A stretch of 64,000 nt of DNA from Intestinibacter bartlettii (GCF_000154445.1 NZ_DS499563.1), one strand, 5' to 3'. Positions 18,061 to 27,016 are shown, counted from the first letter of the stretch. The notes: generated by a model from the letters alone, not told the origin. Numbers and translations: made by a program.

Positions 18061-19401
18061 TCACCCTTTAGCTTTATTCCAAATTACACTTCCAAAAGAT
18101 TCATCATCTTCTCTTAATGATAGCCTAAGTGTATTATGATCATATTTTCTTTCTTTCATAATACTATCTATATATTTATGGTAGAAAATATCGCTTACTA
18201 ATGACCAAACTTTATAATTATCACTTACTTCTATAATTCTATAAATTTCAACTACTGTTCCACTAAAAAAAGCCGGATTCAATTTTGATAATGTACTAGA
18301 CATCATCTTTGCTTCATATTCACTTAGGTTTCTTCTCAATAATTCATAGTAAATCTTTTTATATGTTTGGCTATACGCATAATTATATGAATAGTAATTA
18401 AAATGTAATAGATTATTATCTAAAATGCCTCTTTCAAAAGCCCATCTAGACACATTTAATACTTTTGTTTTGTAATATATACTTTTTTTAGGTTCGTATG
18501 TTAAAGTAGCGTACTGATTTCTACATACTAACAATGAACTTGTAGCTATATCGTATATTTTTTTATTTTTAATTTTTTTGCTATATCCAGGTTTTATATG
18601 TTGAATATGAAGATGCCCACTTAGATTTAAAATAATATTATATTTAGCATATAGTTCAACAAGCCTCTGATTATTTTCTATTGTATAACCTTTATTTAAT
18701 AAATCATTATGATCAACTAAACTATGATGTGTCACAGCCATTACTTTTATATTTTTTTCTTTGGCTTCTTTTAAATGTTGTTCAAGCCATTCATAAGTAC
18801 TTTCGTTTATACTACCTTTTATTGCAACAGGATTTTTCCAATTATTTTCTTGATAGAAATTTGTATCTAACATTAATAGCCATAGTTCACTGTTTACTTG
18901 CGAGATATAACTAATAGAATATTTATCCCTATATAATGCACTTTTAAATCCACAGTTAAAGTAAATTTCTTTGAACATTTTGGGTGAAACAGATTTTATA
19001 GGTATTTTTTGAGCAGCTTTATATTTATATGCATTATAATTTTTGATATCATGGTTTCCTGGTATAACATATATATTTATCCCCTTATCTAATATCTTTT
19101 GCAATTTCGTCATAAGGTCAATATGGCTTACCATCTCACCATTATATGTCAAATCCCCACATATAATTAAACCTCCACTTGGTTTATATTTTATAACTTC
19201 ACTTATAAATGCATCTATTATTTCAGATGCATATTTCATTTGTTTTAAATCCCCCTTAGCCTCACATATCTCACTTAACTCTCCGTCTACATCTGCTTTT
19301 GGAGATATATAGTGTAAATCTGTTGCAACAATAAATTCTATATTTTTATCTAAATTTGTTTCATCATCACCTTTTAAATAATTAACTTTTTCTGAATTCA
19401 T
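18061..19401 (-). CDS. Calcineurin-type metallophosphoesterase
   Basis: A 446-residue phosphoesterase with all metal motifs in order: DLHYI (about residue 32), GDLTYNGE, PGNHDI, VTHHSLVDH and GHLHIQH. The first 290 residues form the catalytic domain. The remaining 150 (YATLTYEPKKSIYYKTKVLNV onward) match the C-terminal extension of clostridial cytoplasmic members rather than known nucleotidases. No signal peptide is seen. First gene of a pair with the DprA-like gene. Substrate unknown. Confidence 0.88.
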   Translation of the reverse strand: MNSEKVNYLKGDDETNLDKNIEFIVATDLHYISPKADVDGELSEICEAKGDLKQMKYASEIIDAFISEVIKYKPSGGLIICGDLTYNGEMVSHIDLMTKLQKILDKGINIYVIPGNHDIKNYNAYKYKAAQKIPIKSVSPKMFKEIYFNCGFKSALYRDKYSISYISQVNSELWLLMLDTNFYQENNWKNPVAIKGSINESTYEWLEQHLKEAKEKNIKVMAVTHHSLVDHNDLLNKGYTIENNQRLVELYAKYNIILNLSGHLHIQHIKPGYSKKIKNKKIYDIATSSLLVCRNQYATLTYEPKKSIYYKTKVLNVSRWAFERGILDNNLLHFNYYSYNYAYSQTYKKIYYELLRRNLSEYEAKMMSSTLSKLNPAFFSGTVVEIYRIIEVSDNYKVWSLVSDIFYHKYIDSIMKERKYDHNTLRLSLREDDESFGSVIWNKAKG

Positions 19402-19500
19402 ATATTACTTCGCCTCTCATATTTAAGGACACCCTTTACCCATTTTTATAACTATATTTTAATACTAATATATGAAAAGAACAACATTCTTATCTTCAAA

Positions 19501-19547
19501 AAAATAACCCGATGAGAAATCAAATTTTAGTCTCATCAGGTTATTTT
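19501..19547 (-). terminator. Terminator of the riboflavin operon
   Basis: AAAATAACC and GATGAGA (19501-19517) pair with TCTCATC and GGTTATTTT (19531-19547), with a single C/A mismatch on the plus strand that becomes G-U on the minus-strand RNA. An A-run precedes the left arm, giving a U-tract for the minus-strand transcript that ends with ribH. Confidence 0.75.
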
Positions 19548-19562
19548 TGTACTATAAATTTA

Positions 19563-20024
19563 TTATTTTATTCCTTTTAATAGAGAAACCATTTCTAAAG
19601 CTCCCATTGCACAATCATATCCTTTATTTCCTGCTTTTGTTCCTGCTCTTTCAATAGCTTGTTCTATATTTTCAGTTGTAACTACACCGAACATAACTGG
19701 CATATTTTCATCTAAAGATACTTTTGCAATTCCTTTAGACACTTCATTGCAAACATAGTCGTAGTGTGAAGTTGCTCCTCTTATAACACAACCTAAGCAT
19801 ATTATTGCATCGTATTTTTTAGTTCTTGCCATTGCTTGTGCTACTAGTGGTATTTCAAATGCACCTGGCACCCATGCAACTTCAACATCTTCTTTTGCTA
19901 CATCATGACGGTATAAACAATCTTCTGCCCCTGATACTAACTTTGATACTATAAACTCATTAAAACGAGCTGCTACTATCCCTATTTTTAATCCACTTCC
20001 ATTTAATTTTCCTTCATATATCAT
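19563..20024 (-). CDS. ribH: 6,7-dimethyl-8-ribityllumazine synthase
   Basis: A 153-residue enzyme of the penultimate step of riboflavin synthesis: it joins 5-amino-6-ribitylaminouracil and 3,4-dihydroxybutanone phosphate. Motifs include GIVAARFN (residues 15-22), the substrate loop VPGAFEIP, and CLGCVIRGATSHYDYVCNE with the catalytic His. Length is standard for icosahedral lumazine synthases. Last gene of the rib operon, followed by the terminator hairpin. Confidence 0.97.
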   Translation of the reverse strand: MIYEGKLNGSGLKIGIVAARFNEFIVSKLVSGAEDCLYRHDVAKEDVEVAWVPGAFEIPLVAQAMARTKKYDAIICLGCVIRGATSHYDYVCNEVSKGIAKVSLDENMPVMFGVVTTENIEQAIERAGTKAGNKGYDCAMGALEMVSLLKGIK

Positions 20025-20121
20025 TTTCTTTTCCTCCCAATTTTATTAATTCATGTATTTTTAAAATTATTTTTATTTAACAATTTTATATATTGTTTTC
20101 GCTTTATTAATTTTTATATTT

Positions 20122-21321
20122 TTAGCCTATATCAAGCATATGACCCATCTTATCTCTCTTAGTTCTCAAATAATCTATGTTGTATTTTGTTATCTCTTCT
20201 TCAGTTGAAACTCTTTCATTTATTTTTATTCCATATTCCTCTAATTGCCCTAATTTATCTGGATTATTACTTAAAAGCCTTATACTATTTACTCCTAAAT
20301 CTTTTAATATTTGAGCTGCCATATTAAAATCTCTCAAGTCATTTTCAAATCCTAAAACTAAATTAGCTTCGATAGTATCATATCCTTTATCTTGCATATG
20401 ATATGCCCTTATTTTATTTATAAGACCAATACCTCTTCCTTCTTGTCTAAGGTATATTACAAGCCCACTTCCATTTTTTGATATAGCTTCCATCGCTGAA
20501 TTTAATTGTTTTCCACAATCACATTTAATTGAGTGGAATGCATCTCCAGTTAAACATTCAGAATGTACTCTGACTAATACATTTTCACTATCTAAATCAC
20601 CGTATTTAAGTGCTACGTGTTCTTCCCCATTATACTTATCTCTATATCCGATTATTTCGAATATTCCATAACTTGTAGGTAGTTTAGCGCTACTAACTCT
20701 TTGTGCAGTTACTTCTGTAATCTTTCTATATTTTATTAAATCAGCTATAGTTATTATTTTTAGATCGTGTTCTTCTTTAAATTTCATCAAATCATCTACT
20801 CTGGCCATAGTCCCGTCTTCTTTTAATATTTCACATATAACTCCTACTGGTGAAAATCCAGCAATTTTAGCTAAATCTACAGCTGCCTCCGTATGACCAT
20901 TTCTTACAAGTACACCACCATCTTTTGCTACTAAAGGAAACATGTGACCTGGTGTTTTAAAATCGCTTTCTTTTGCATCTTTATTTGTAAACTGTCTTAT
21001 TGTTTCACATCTATCATATGCAGATATACCTGTTGTTGTATTTGACCCATCTATAGAAATAGTAAATGCGGTTTTAAAAGAGTCTGTATTATTTCTAACC
21101 ATAAGTGGTAAGTTTATTTCATCAAACTTTTCTTTTAAAGCAGGCATACATATTAATCCTCTTCCGTATTTAGCCATAAAATTTATAGCTTCTGGCGTTA
21201 CCATATCAGCTGCCATAAGTAAATCGCCTTCATTTTCTCTATCTTCATCATCTACTACGATTATCATTTTTCCTTGTTTTAAATCTTCTACTGCTTCTAA
21301 AATTGTATTAAATCCTGTCAT
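20122..21321 (-). CDS. ribBA: Bifunctional 3,4-dihydroxybutanone-phosphate synthase / GTP cyclohydrolase II
   Basis: A 399-residue fusion. The RibB half (residues 1-200) has DDEDRENEGDL and GHTEAAVDLAKIAG and makes dihydroxybutanone phosphate from ribulose 5-phosphate. The RibA half has the zinc Cys set ECLTGDAFHSIKCDCG and YLRQEGRGIGL and opens GTP. Both active sites look intact. It lies 18 bases after ribE and is followed by ribH after 97 bases. Confidence 0.97.
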   Translation of the reverse strand: MTGFNTILEAVEDLKQGKMIIVVDDEDRENEGDLLMAADMVTPEAINFMAKYGRGLICMPALKEKFDEINLPLMVRNNTDSFKTAFTISIDGSNTTTGISAYDRCETIRQFTNKDAKESDFKTPGHMFPLVAKDGGVLVRNGHTEAAVDLAKIAGFSPVGVICEILKEDGTMARVDDLMKFKEEHDLKIITIADLIKYRKITEVTAQRVSSAKLPTSYGIFEIIGYRDKYNGEEHVALKYGDLDSENVLVRVHSECLTGDAFHSIKCDCGKQLNSAMEAISKNGSGLVIYLRQEGRGIGLINKIRAYHMQDKGYDTIEANLVLGFENDLRDFNMAAQILKDLGVNSIRLLSNNPDKLGQLEEYGIKINERVSTEEEITKYNIDYLRTKRDKMGHMLDIG

Positions 21322-21339
21322 AAAATCACCCCTGTATTA

Positions 21340-21996
21340 TTAAAATCCATTTTTCATTAGAAAATCCAAATCTATTTTACTTTTATTTTTGTTTTTATCA
21401 TCTTCATTAGATAAACTCGTAAATCTCTTTACATATTTGCCTATAATGTCACTTTCTAAATTTACTAAATCCCCAACTTTCTTTCCTAAAAGTGTAGTAC
21501 TTTCTTTTGTATGAGGTATTATGGATACCTTTAATATTTTTTTATCAACATAAGCTACTGTAAGACTTACACCATCTATAGTTATTGAACCTTTATATAC
21601 AACATAATCTAAAAAGTCTTCATCAGCTTTTATACTAATCCACACTGCATTTTCTTCTTTTTTAAAATCTACTATAGTGCCTGTCGTATCAACATGTCCC
21701 GTAACTATATGACCTCCAAATCTAGAAGATAAACTCATTGCTCTCTCCAAATTGACCTTTGAATTTCGTGTTAATGTACTTAAATTGGTAGCCCTTACTG
21801 TTTCCATCATCACATCAGCTACAAATTCATTTTGAAATATTTCGCAAACTGTAAGACACACCCCATTTACTGCTATCGAATCTCCTAAATGTACATCTTC
21901 TAATACTTTATTTGCGCAAATTCGTATTTTTCCACTCTTCCCACTCGCCGTAATATTTTTGACTATTCCGACTTCTTCAACAATTCCAGTAAACAT
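21340..21996 (-). CDS. ribE: Riboflavin synthase, alpha subunit
   Basis: A 218-residue protein with two lumazine-binding repeats (NGVCLTVCE in the first, DGVSLTVAYV in the second) and the typical start MFTGIVEEVG. It dismutates two lumazines to riboflavin. The C-terminal 25 residues are a Lys/Asn-rich tail. Called ribE here; some nomenclatures use ribC or ribB. Confidence 0.96.
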   Translation of the reverse strand: MFTGIVEEVGIVKNITASGKSGKIRICANKVLEDVHLGDSIAVNGVCLTVCEIFQNEFVADVMMETVRATNLSTLTRNSKVNLERAMSLSSRFGGHIVTGHVDTTGTIVDFKKEENAVWISIKADEDFLDYVVYKGSITIDGVSLTVAYVDKKILKVSIIPHTKESTTLLGKKVGDLVNLESDIIGKYVKRFTSLSNEDDKNKNKSKIDLDFLMKNGF

Positions 21997-22020
21997 AATT
22001 CCTCCCCTCTGTAATCAAAT

Positions 22021-23133
22021 TTATTTAATTACATCTGCTTCTATCAAAATATCACTATCTATCATTGTTGTATTTTTAATTTCTAATTTTGTGGCTTCAC
22101 TTAATTTTTCTATTCCACATCCTGAGACAAAACTAGGAGCATCTTTTCCTCCAATTATCTTTGGGGCCATAAATATTTTCACTTTGTCTACTAAATTATT
22201 TCTAAACAAACTGTCATTTAAAGTTGCACCACCTTCAACTAGAACTGAATCTATTTTTAATTCGCCTAACTTTTCTATTACAAAATTTAAGTCAACACCT
22301 TCTTCTTTTTTGGGACATATATGTACGTCTACATCTTTTTCTTTAAGCAAATTTATTTTTTTCAAATCATTATTACATGTAAAAATTATTGTCTTAGACT
22401 TATTATCATTAACCAAATTAGAATTCATTGGTATTTTTAAATTTGTGTCGATTACAATCCTTATTGGATTTCTAGTTTTCTTATTTTTTATTCTACTCGT
22501 CAAGCTTGGATTATCTTTTAATACTGTATTTATCCCAACCATAATTGCCATATATTTATTTCTATATTCGTGTGTCATTTCTCTGCAGCTCTCATTTGAA
22601 ATCCACTGGGATTCCATATGCTTTGTAGCTATTTTCCCATCCATACTTATCGCTGTTTTTGAAATAACCAATGGTTTATTATTTTTTATATAATGGAAAA
22701 ATACTTCATTTAGTTTTAATCCTTCCTCTTCTAAAATTCCTGTTGTAACTTCAATTCCTGCATTTTGTAATTTTTTTATACCATTTCCAGCTACTAATGG
22801 ATTTGGATCATTATTACAAATAACAACTCTTTTTACTTTATGTCTCACTAAGTTATCAGCACAAGGTGGAGTCTTTCCAAAATGTGAGCAAGGTTCTAAT
22901 GTAACATATACTGTTGCACCTTCTATATCTTCTTTTGCACTATTTATCGCATTTACTTCCGCATGAGGTTCACCAAATTTCATATGATATCCTTCCCCGA
23001 TTACTTTTCCGTCTTTGACTATAATACATCCAACTAATGGATTAGGATTTACAGCCCCAATACCTAATTTTGCAAGTTCTAAAGCCTTTTTCATATAATA
23101 ATTATCTTCTTGATATCTTGAATCAAACTTCAT
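22021..23133 (-). CDS. ribD: Bifunctional pyrimidine deaminase/reductase RibD
   Basis: A 370-residue protein. The N-terminal zinc deaminase has HAEVNAI and PCSHFGKTPPC. The C-terminal NADPH-dependent reductase has VISKTAISMDGKIA and DSVLVEGGATLN. It performs the second and third steps of the pathway from GTP. First gene of the operon; its start is 50 bases after the FMN-controlled terminator. Confidence 0.97.
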   Translation of the reverse strand: MKFDSRYQEDNYYMKKALELAKLGIGAVNPNPLVGCIIVKDGKVIGEGYHMKFGEPHAEVNAINSAKEDIEGATVYVTLEPCSHFGKTPPCADNLVRHKVKRVVICNNDPNPLVAGNGIKKLQNAGIEVTTGILEEEGLKLNEVFFHYIKNNKPLVISKTAISMDGKIATKHMESQWISNESCREMTHEYRNKYMAIMVGINTVLKDNPSLTSRIKNKKTRNPIRIVIDTNLKIPMNSNLVNDNKSKTIIFTCNNDLKKINLLKEKDVDVHICPKKEEGVDLNFVIEKLGELKIDSVLVEGGATLNDSLFRNNLVDKVKIFMAPKIIGGKDAPSFVSGCGIEKLSEATKLEIKNTTMIDSDILIEADVIK

Positions 23134-23183
23134 AAGAATTCCTTCTTTCTATGACTTGTTTTGTTATCCATATTTTTACAATT

Positions 23184-23209
23184 AAAAAAGCCCTAATATA
23201 ATCAGGGCT
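23184..23209 (-). terminator. Riboswitch expression-platform terminator
   Basis: AGCCCT (23189-23194) / AGGGCT (23204-23209) with an A-run at 23184-23189, which reads as a hairpin plus U-tract on the minus strand. It lies between the FMN aptamer and ribD, so FMN binding would favour premature termination. Confidence 0.8.
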
Positions 23210-23275
23210 GATAAATTCAATAATTAAAATGATTCTAAAACTAACTTAAATTTATTTTCATCACTTTATTTTATC

Positions 23276-23381
23276 TTCTTTCATCCAGACTTTACTGTCG
23301 GCTTTGGAATCTCACCAAATCAGCTACAATGTAGCTCGCGGGCTATACCGCCGGTCGGGAATTACACCCTGCCCCGAAGAA
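23276..23381 (-). ncRNA. FMN riboswitch (RFN element)
   Basis: On the minus strand the element begins near TCTTCGGGGCAGGGTG and continues with ATTCCCGACCGGCGGTAT, AGCCCGCGAGC, TTTGGTGAGATTCC, and CCGACAGTAAAGTCTGGATG before closing with GAAAGAAGA. These are the conserved junction segments of the FMN aptamer, in the right order. The outer helix pairs TCTTC with GAAGA. It lies upstream of ribD with an intrinsic terminator between them. Confidence 0.97.
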
Positions 23382-23428
23382 TAATCTAATTTTATTTCTT
23401 TATATTAATCTTTTAACTTTATACTTGT

Positions 23429-23457
23429 AATGTATCACATTTTGATATAATTTGCAA
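23429..23457 (-). promoter_or_regulatory. Promoter of the riboflavin operon
   Basis: Minus strand TTGCAA (23457-23452), a 17-base spacer, TACATT (23434-23429), preceded by TGA as in an extended -10. The predicted transcript starts about 40 bases before the aptamer. Confidence 0.55.
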
Positions 23458-23464
23458 ATTTTTA

Positions 23465-23848
23465 TCAAATTTTTTTTGAAATTGCTTCTATTTCTTGCTC
23501 TAATTTATTAATTCTCTCTTCTTGTGTCTTTATCTTTTTATTTAAATTTGTTATAGTTTCCCTTTGAGAATCCAATATTCCTATTATTGCATGTAAATTT
23601 TTATCGTTAGTTTTTGCAAATTCTTCGAAAAATGATTTAACACCTTCTTTATAAAATATATTTAAACCTTCGCTATAAGCACTTAAAATATAATCTATAA
23701 TTTCATCGTAATTTCCATTTTCTATTTCCTTTTTTAATTCTTTTCCCAATTTTTCTTTTAATTTTTTCTCAAAATCTATAGTTTTATTTGCATCAGTATT
23801 CATTTTTTCTTCCATCAAAATTATATAATTTTGAATTCTCCCTCCCAT
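23465..23848 (-). CDS. Small coiled-coil protein of unknown function
   Basis: I do not recognise this protein (127 residues from the ATG at 23848; a GTG at 23863 would add five). A Lys/Glu-rich N-terminus is followed by a helical middle (YDEIIDYILSAYSEGLNIFYKEGVKSFFEEFA) and a C-terminal coiled coil of about 35 residues (TITNLNKKIKTQEERINKLEQEI). AGGTGG stands 11 bases before the ATG. It lies upstream of the riboflavin operon on the same strand, ending about 8 bases before the rib promoter. Confidence 0.65.
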   Translation of the reverse strand: MGGRIQNYIILMEEKMNTDANKTIDFEKKLKEKLGKELKKEIENGNYDEIIDYILSAYSEGLNIFYKEGVKSFFEEFAKTNDKNLHAIIGILDSQRETITNLNKKIKTQEERINKLEQEIEAISKKI

Positions 23849-23981
23849 TTTATTAAAATCCACCTATATTTATAATATTTTCTTTAAATTATGCTCTTTG
23901 CAATAAAAACCACAAAAATTATCTAATACTATTTTATCACTTCTATACTACTAAAAAAATCATTATTCCAATATTTAATAA

Positions 23982-24055
23982 TTTCTACTAACTTTCCCCA
24001 TTATTGAATAGTTAGTAGAAAACCATATATTTAATAATTTAAATAAAATATGGTA
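23982..24055. repeat. Paired inverted and direct repeats before the PIN-like gene
   Basis: TTTCTACTAACT (23982-23993) and AGTTAGTAGAAA (24010-24021) form a perfect 12-bp inverted repeat. The 11-base word TTTAATAATTT occurs twice (23974-23984 and 24030-24040). ACCATAT (from about 24022) is mirrored by ATATGGT (near 24049-24055). The cluster lies 75-150 bases upstream of the gene at 24132 and could be an operator or a structured leader. Confidence 0.5.
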
Positions 24056-24131
24056 TAGAAAAATATTTTTTGTAAATAATTCTAAATAGATGAGCTCATT
24101 ATTATTAAAATAATAAAAAGGGAGATTAAAA

Positions 24132-24746
24132 ATGGCAAAAATTTTTTTAGTAGATACAGAAAATGTAAATATACGCGCGCTCAAAGGCGCTAATTACTTA
24201 GATGAAAATGATTTAATAATACTTTTCACAACTAACAAAACGATTGTCCATAACTTTCACGAAAACTTAATAAAAACAATCGAAACTAAAGCTACAATAA
24301 AAAATATACACATAGAATCAGGAGGTAAGAACTGCCTTGATTTCCAACTTGTTAGTTGCCTTGGATTAGTTATCGGTACTAATAATAAAAAAAATATGGA
24401 ATATTATATAATAAGTCGAGACAAAGGCTACCTTCATTCAATAAACTTTTTATACGAACAAACTCAATGTTCTATAAATTTAATACCTAATATTAAATCA
24501 TTATTCGACAAAAACTATGATGATACATTAGCTATAATGGAAAATATGGATGATGAAATAACACAATGTTTAAAAGAGCTTGGATACACAAATAAAACAA
24601 TCACAAAGGCTTTAATAGCTATAGATTCATCAAAAACTGAAAAAGATTTAGAAGTTAATTTTTTCCTTCAATTCGGCTGGAATAACAAGATATATAATAT
24701 TTGTAAACCAATAATATTCAAATATAATATTCTTAATATCGCCTAA
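24132..24746 (+). CDS. PIN-like domain protein, possible nuclease
   Basis: A 204-residue protein starting MAKIFLVDTENVN, with Asp8 and Glu10 placed as in PIN/NYN metal-dependent nucleases. It also has SGGKNCLDFQLVSCLG (an Asp in the second position) and IISRDKGYLHSI with a third acidic site, which together fit a PIN-like active site. The C-terminal 70 residues (LKELGYTNKTITKALIAIDSSKTEKDLEVNFFLQFGWNN) look like a small helical domain. Proteins of this kind may cut RNA, but the target is unknown. GGGAG stands at the right distance before the ATG at 24132. Monocistronic, with repeats upstream and a strong terminator. Confidence 0.7.
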   Translation: MAKIFLVDTENVNIRALKGANYLDENDLIILFTTNKTIVHNFHENLIKTIETKATIKNIHIESGGKNCLDFQLVSCLGLVIGTNNKKNMEYYIISRDKGYLHSINFLYEQTQCSINLIPNIKSLFDKNYDDTLAIMENMDDEITQCLKELGYTNKTITKALIAIDSSKTEKDLEVNFFLQFGWNNKIYNICKPIIFKYNILNIA

Positions 24747-24796
24747 TTAATGAATAAGTTAATTATAAAATTTTAAAAGTATATTTACCTAAAATT

Positions 24797-24834
24797 AAAA
24801 ATAAGGCATCTATTTTTATAGATGCCTTATTTTT
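24797..24834. terminator. Bidirectional terminator between convergent genes
   Basis: AAAAATAAGGCATCTAT (24797-24813) / ATAGATGCCTTATTTTT (24818-24834), a perfect 17-bp stem with a four-base loop. It serves the plus-strand gene ending at 24746 and the minus-strand gene ending at 24860. Confidence 0.85.
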
Positions 24835-24859
24835 ATATCTAAATATGTAGTTCTATATA

Positions 24860-25369
24860 TTATTTTCCTTTTCCATCTTTAACTTGGAAATAATTTTTAT
24901 CTAAAAAATTCAGATCCTTCTTAAAGAATATCCCTGCGAATATTTTGATTGATAAAAATATTATAAATCCTATAATCGCATATATCTCATATTTATGTAT
25001 ATCTACGCTCTTATTAAATAAAAAATATATAAAAGACCCGTAAGGATCTATTCTTATATATACTTCACATAACACTATAGTTAAGAAGAAAAATGCTAAA
25101 AACACATCTACTTTCCCATTTAATATCTTAACAATATATTGAACAGCACTTATCCCCATACTAATTAATGTCAAAATAAATGTTACAACTGCTATATCGC
25201 TAAATTCATTACTTATACCACCAACTGCCAAGAATAATAAAGTCAAAATACCAAAAAACACACTTAATTTAGATGATAATTTTTTATTAGAAATAGTTGT
25301 AAGTTTTGAATTTAGTATAAATAAAACTATGAATAATAAAATCCCAAATAATAATGTTCTCTCCACCAT
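24860..25369 (-). CDS. Membrane protein of unknown function
   Basis: I do not recognise this 169-residue protein. Five hydrophobic stretches are visible (about residues 3-20, 34-51, 57-82, 88-105 and 127-148), so it is an integral membrane protein with a charged C-terminal tail (FFKKDLNFLDKNYFQVKDGKGK). The start ATG at 25369 follows AAGAGGTGAG. It lies about 140 bases downstream of a two-hairpin RNA candidate on the same strand. Confidence 0.65.
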   Translation of the reverse strand: MVERTLLFGILLFIVLFILNSKLTTISNKKLSSKLSVFFGILTLLFLAVGGISNEFSDIAVVTFILTLISMGISAVQYIVKILNGKVDVFLAFFFLTIVLCEVYIRIDPYGSFIYFLFNKSVDIHKYEIYAIIGFIIFLSIKIFAGIFFKKDLNFLDKNYFQVKDGKGK

Positions 25370-25770
25370 CTCACCTCTTCAAAATAAATTTATAATAATA
25401 CATTTATCTACAAAAAAATATAAAATTCTTATTAATCTTTATTATATAAGAATTTTTTATATTTTTAAAGTTATTTAGAAAAAACGAGATAGTTATTAAA
25501 AATAAACAAAAAAAGCCCTGATTAACGAGGGTACAGGGCTAAAGTTGATAATGATAGATAAAAGAGTGTGAGGGAATCTATCATTATCCGGGTATTTAAG
25601 TAAATTATTAAGCTAGTCTTTCTATATTTAAATAATACAGTTTTAATATGAATTTAATATAAATTTTCCATGAACTATATTTGAATTTTTAAATTTTTAC
25701 CTTTTTTTCAATATTATTTAATTATTAATATAAAATATAAATTACTACATATTTTTACTCATTTAGTCAA
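25370..25770. other. Intergenic region, 401 bases, with a structured element
   Basis: No coding region. The only marked structure is the pair of hairpins at 25511-25588. The remainder is AT-rich and featureless to the eye. Confidence 0.6.
25511..25595 (-). ncRNA. Candidate two-hairpin small RNA or leader RNA
   Basis: Read on the minus strand, a perfect 13-bp hairpin (arms 25588-25576 and 25559-25547) presents the loop UUCCCUCACACUCUUU. It is followed seven bases later by a 7-bp terminator hairpin AGCCCUG / CAGGGCU with loop UACCCUCGUUAAU and a U-tract. Both loops expose a CCCUC word. CCCGG lies just before the first hairpin. It could be an independent small RNA, the 3' end of the transcript from 26745, or an attenuator before the membrane-protein gene at 25369. 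No strong promoter was found for it. Confidence 0.5.
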
Positions 25771-26745
25771 TTATCTATTTTTTATTCCCTTGAATAAGAA
25801 TGAAAAAATACCTTTTTTCGATTCTTTATGATCTACAACGAAAAATGCATTCTCTAATTGGTAAAGTAGTATTCTGTCAAAAGTGAATATCACATCCATA
25901 TTTTTATAATTATTTTCTTCATATAAATTCATAATTTCAAACATATGCTCATATGATTCTCCTTGAATAATAAGCACTGGCTTTGTTTTAAGTTTTATAT
26001 TTAAGTTATTATAATTTTCTATAACTGTTTCATATCTCACCAATTTCTGAGTTAATTTTTCTTGCCAATTTGGAACTTTTCTTACTACTTCAACAAAAAA
26101 ATCTTTATCATTAAATTTTAAAACTGATTGTGGTCTTACAATACATCCTCTAATGTTATCATTTACTATAACTTTTGATACATCAAATTGTAATTCTTCA
26201 TTCATAACTTGAGTTAATAATTGGTTTGATGCAAGTATTGATTTTATTTTAAATGTTTTTATTTCACTTACATATCCTTGAGAATACGTTTTTATATCTA
26301 ATGCTCTTAATAAGCCTGTTCCATGATAACCTAAATAGTATGCTTTATATGAACTAATACTATTTTCAGATACAAATTCTATTTGTCTTACAAAGCTTTT
26401 TTCTTTAAGCCTTGTAAGTTTTCTTGCTACTGTTTTAGATTCTATACTATATCCACTTTTCTTTAAATAATAAGTAATTTGCAAAGATGTAGCAAATAAT
26501 AAATGATTTATTGTCATTAAAATTGCTTTTTCTATATCCCCAATATGACCTTTTTCTAATAAAAAATCCGCTTCAATCTTTGTAGTATTTTTCTTTGGCT
26601 TATTTAGTTTGTGCATATCTCCCACATATGATGCAAATGGCGATAGTTTTTCATCGCAAATAGGAACCATTGCTTTTTTTAAGTCTACTTTATTGCAAGT
26701 TGCTCCTATTGGCGAAATAAGTTCGATATTATTTTCATTCTTCAT
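25771..26745 (-). CDS. Winged-helix protein with a nuclease-like C-terminal domain (Replic_Relax-like)
   Basis: A 324-residue protein. Residues about 65-140 form a winged helix (AILMTINHLLFATSLQITYYLKK, then TVARKLTRLKEKSFVRQIEF). Residues about 190-310 look like a PD-(D/E)XK-type alpha/beta domain (FFVEVVRKVPNWQEKLTQKLVRYETVI, KPVLIIQGE, DVIFTFDRILL). This order recalls the replication-relaxation family of Gram-positive mobile elements, though no mobile element is nearby. Full nuclease residues cannot be confirmed. Start chosen at the ATG at 26745, eight bases after AGGGGAG; an earlier ATG overlaps that site. Function unknown, probably DNA binding. Confidence 0.6.
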   Translation of the reverse strand: MKNENNIELISPIGATCNKVDLKKAMVPICDEKLSPFASYVGDMHKLNKPKKNTTKIEADFLLEKGHIGDIEKAILMTINHLLFATSLQITYYLKKSGYSIESKTVARKLTRLKEKSFVRQIEFVSENSISSYKAYYLGYHGTGLLRALDIKTYSQGYVSEIKTFKIKSILASNQLLTQVMNEELQFDVSKVIVNDNIRGCIVRPQSVLKFNDKDFFVEVVRKVPNWQEKLTQKLVRYETVIENYNNLNIKLKTKPVLIIQGESYEHMFEIMNLYEENNYKNMDVIFTFDRILLYQLENAFFVVDHKESKKGIFSFLFKGIKNR

Positions 26746-26946
26746 ATTAATTACTCCCCTCATTTATAAAATGAAACAATAATTATGTTTCATAAAATTC
26801 ATATTACTTTAATTATAATATTTTTCGCCACATATATCATTTATTTATTACATTATTTTTATATTTTTTCCTTTTATGTAAAAATTTGTAGTAATTTATA
26901 ATTTTATAAAACTTATTCTAAAAAGCATACTATTATTTATAATAAA

Positions 26947-27000
26947 AATGCTACTCCCTATTTTATATATTTACTAAGTATTTTACAAGGGAATAGCATT
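26947..27000 (-). terminator. Terminator of the trkH-trkA operon
   Basis: AATGCTA and TCCCT (26947-26959) pair with AGGGA and TAGCATT (26988-27000), with a wobble on the minus-strand RNA, followed by a short U-rich stretch. Located 17 bases after the trkH stop. Confidence 0.65.
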
Positions 27001-27016
27001 ATTATCTTATATAAAT

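Noticed and set aside
23975..24184. Minus-strand 69-residue ORF overlapping the PIN-like gene start
   Set aside because: Shadow of the plus-strand gene, which has a good ribosome site and family-like motifs.
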